7,759 nucleotides of DNA from Treponema sp. (GTDB lineage Bacteria > Spirochaetota > Spirochaetia > Treponematales > Breznakiellaceae). Shown here piece by piece: positions 7,088 through 7,759 of the stretch. The translations under genes and the position numbers were made by a program. The stretch lies in the NCBI GenBank assembly GCA_031254175.1, contig JAIRUY010000193.1, positions 1 to 7,759 on the forward strand. Direction: 5' to 3'. Each line of letters opens with the position of its first letter. The stretch's first letter is position 1. The notes under the pieces were generated by a model, which made no database searches, was not told the origin of the DNA, and worked only from the letters and a program-made list of their open reading frames with translations.

Positions 7088-7759
7088 TTTATTCGTGCCA
7101 TTGCTTCGCCAAACCTTGCGATATTTTCCGCAGGCGCGTCAAGCATATTCCAAGAAAGCGCAAACCCCTGAATATTTGCTTTTGAGTAAGCTTTTGTTGT
7201 TTCTTCTACATATTCAGGATACACTTCCGCAAATTTTTCTACCCGGTTTATCTCAAGACCGGCATAAATGGGGCAAGCGGAAGAAACCGCCAAATCATCA
7301 AGTTCTTTAACAGCGAAATCAATGTCAAATACTTTTTTGCCTGGGTCAAAATTAAGCAGTTCGTAAAAGAATTTTTTTTTCAAAGTATCTTCGCCAATGG
7401 TATTACTCAATAAAGCTTGCATTTCAAACGGCAGACCTGCCGGAGCATTTGTAAGCCGGTACATCATTGGCTTCATAAAATCGCAAAGACCTGAGAGCAA
7501 AGGCAAATTCTGTCCTACAAACGGCGATAAAAACGGAGCAAAAACATCCAAACCTACGCCTAAGCCTTTTTCTTTGAAATACCGGCATATACGCCGCAGG
7601 TTTTGAAAAATAATGCCGGACTTTAGGGAAAAAAAATGTGAAATACAGGAGTCTTCAAATACATAGTCTCCATTACCTCTGTATTCTTTTATGCCCAGAG
7701 GCAGGGAGCGGGGTTGGGAAAATGCATTTTTTATCTGTGTGGGATCAAAATTTTCCTTC
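7084..7759 (-). CDS. Probable TIM-barrel glycosidase-like protein, C-terminal 224 residues (5' end beyond window)
   Basis: The frame is open from the right window edge to the TGA at 7084-7086, giving 224 visible residues and no start. I do not recognise the family. Alternating beta-strand and helix blocks resemble the second half of a TIM barrel: GLGVGLDVFAPFL (about 7525-7566), FMKPMMYR (about 7450-7475), CPIYAGLEINRV (about 7240-7275) and IQGFALSWNML (about 7140-7175). Asp in the first and Glu in YAGLE (codon 7252-7254) sit at strand ends where glycosidase catalytic acids are often found, but this is inference. No signal peptide, membrane segment or binding module appears in the visible part. 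It lies 30 bp upstream of the mutase and in the same reading frame, separated only by the TGA. Its position at the head of a sugar-phosphorylase operon suits a role in trimming or handling the same saccharide. It could equally be a non-catalytic barrel protein. Confidence 0.6.
   Translation of the reverse strand, partial: KENFDPTQIKNAFSQPRSLPLGIKEYRGNGDYVFEDSCISHFFSLKSGIIFQNLRRICRYFKEKGLGVGLDVFAPFLSPFVGQNLPLLSGLCDFMKPMMYRLTNAPAGLPFEMQALLSNTIGEDTLKKKFFYELLNFDPGKKVFDIDFAVKELDDLAVSSACPIYAGLEINRVEKFAEVYPEYVEETTKAYSKANIQGFALSWNMLDAPAENIARFGEAMARIN

Larger units (their letters stand above)
1..7759 (-). other. Probable operon: glycosidase-like protein, phosphohexomutase, GH94, CE4, GH94
   Basis: All five genes point the same way with gaps of 30, 23, 20 and 9 bp, and no terminator-like hairpin with a T-run lies between them. 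The combination of two disaccharide phosphorylases with a phosphohexomutase is an energy-saving route from imported oligosaccharide to hexose 6-phosphate. The operon continues past both window edges, so transporters or a regulator may lie outside. Confidence 0.75.

Noticed and set aside
6927..7310. A 127-codon plus-strand open frame spanning the mutase/barrel-gene junction
   Set aside because: Leu/Pro/Gln-rich translation typical of antisense reading. It overlaps two minus-strand genes and the promoter.
7549..7551. TTG at 7551 as the start of the barrel gene
   Set aside because: The frame stays open to the window edge with protein-like sequence that continues the same fold, so this TTG is an internal leucine.

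Overview
The window is a compact block of carbohydrate-metabolism genes, all on the minus strand, from an AT-rich bacterium (roughly 40-45% GC by eye). The gaps between genes are 9 to 30 bp, so it looks like one operon transcribed from right to left. Three of the four visible starts have Shine-Dalgarno sequences. The four visible stops are TAA, TAG, TGA and TGA, and no TGA falls inside a gene, so the standard code is used. I cannot name the organism with confidence. A gut or environmental anaerobe such as a Treponema-like spirochaete or a Firmicute would fit, but that is a guess from style only.

Layout in transcription order: (1) >7759 to 7084, the C-terminal 224 residues of a probable TIM-barrel, glycosidase-like protein that I do not recognise by name. 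(2) 7053 to 4960, a phosphohexomutase (phosphoglucomutase/phosphomannomutase superfamily) of 697 aa with all four active-site motifs and unusual extensions at both ends. (3) 4936 to 2369, a complete GH94-type disaccharide phosphorylase of 855 aa. (4) 2348 to 1251, a CE4 polysaccharide deacetylase of 365 aa whose motif order resembles animal chitin deacetylases and which has no signal peptide. (5) 1241 to <1, the N-terminal 413 residues of a second GH94 phosphorylase, a clear paralogue of gene 3.

The likely joint function is intracellular degradation of imported beta-linked oligosaccharides. The phosphorylases would split a disaccharide with inorganic phosphate to give a hexose 1-phosphate, and the mutase would turn that into the 6-phosphate for glycolysis. 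The deacetylase suggests that part of the substrate is N-acetylated (chito-oligosaccharide-like) or otherwise acetylated. The pathway is established in outline for GH94 plus phosphoglucomutase; the substrate here is inference.

The most unusual spot is the 36 bp between genes 1 and 2. A fully consensus sigma-70 promoter (TTGACA, 16 bp, TATAAT) overlaps the upstream stop codon and predicts transcription starting on the first base of the mutase GTG start, i.e. a leaderless transcript. In addition, the two genes are in the same reading frame, separated by a single TGA and an open 10-codon linker. No RNA gene, repeat array, mobile element or intergenic stretch over 30 bp is visible.
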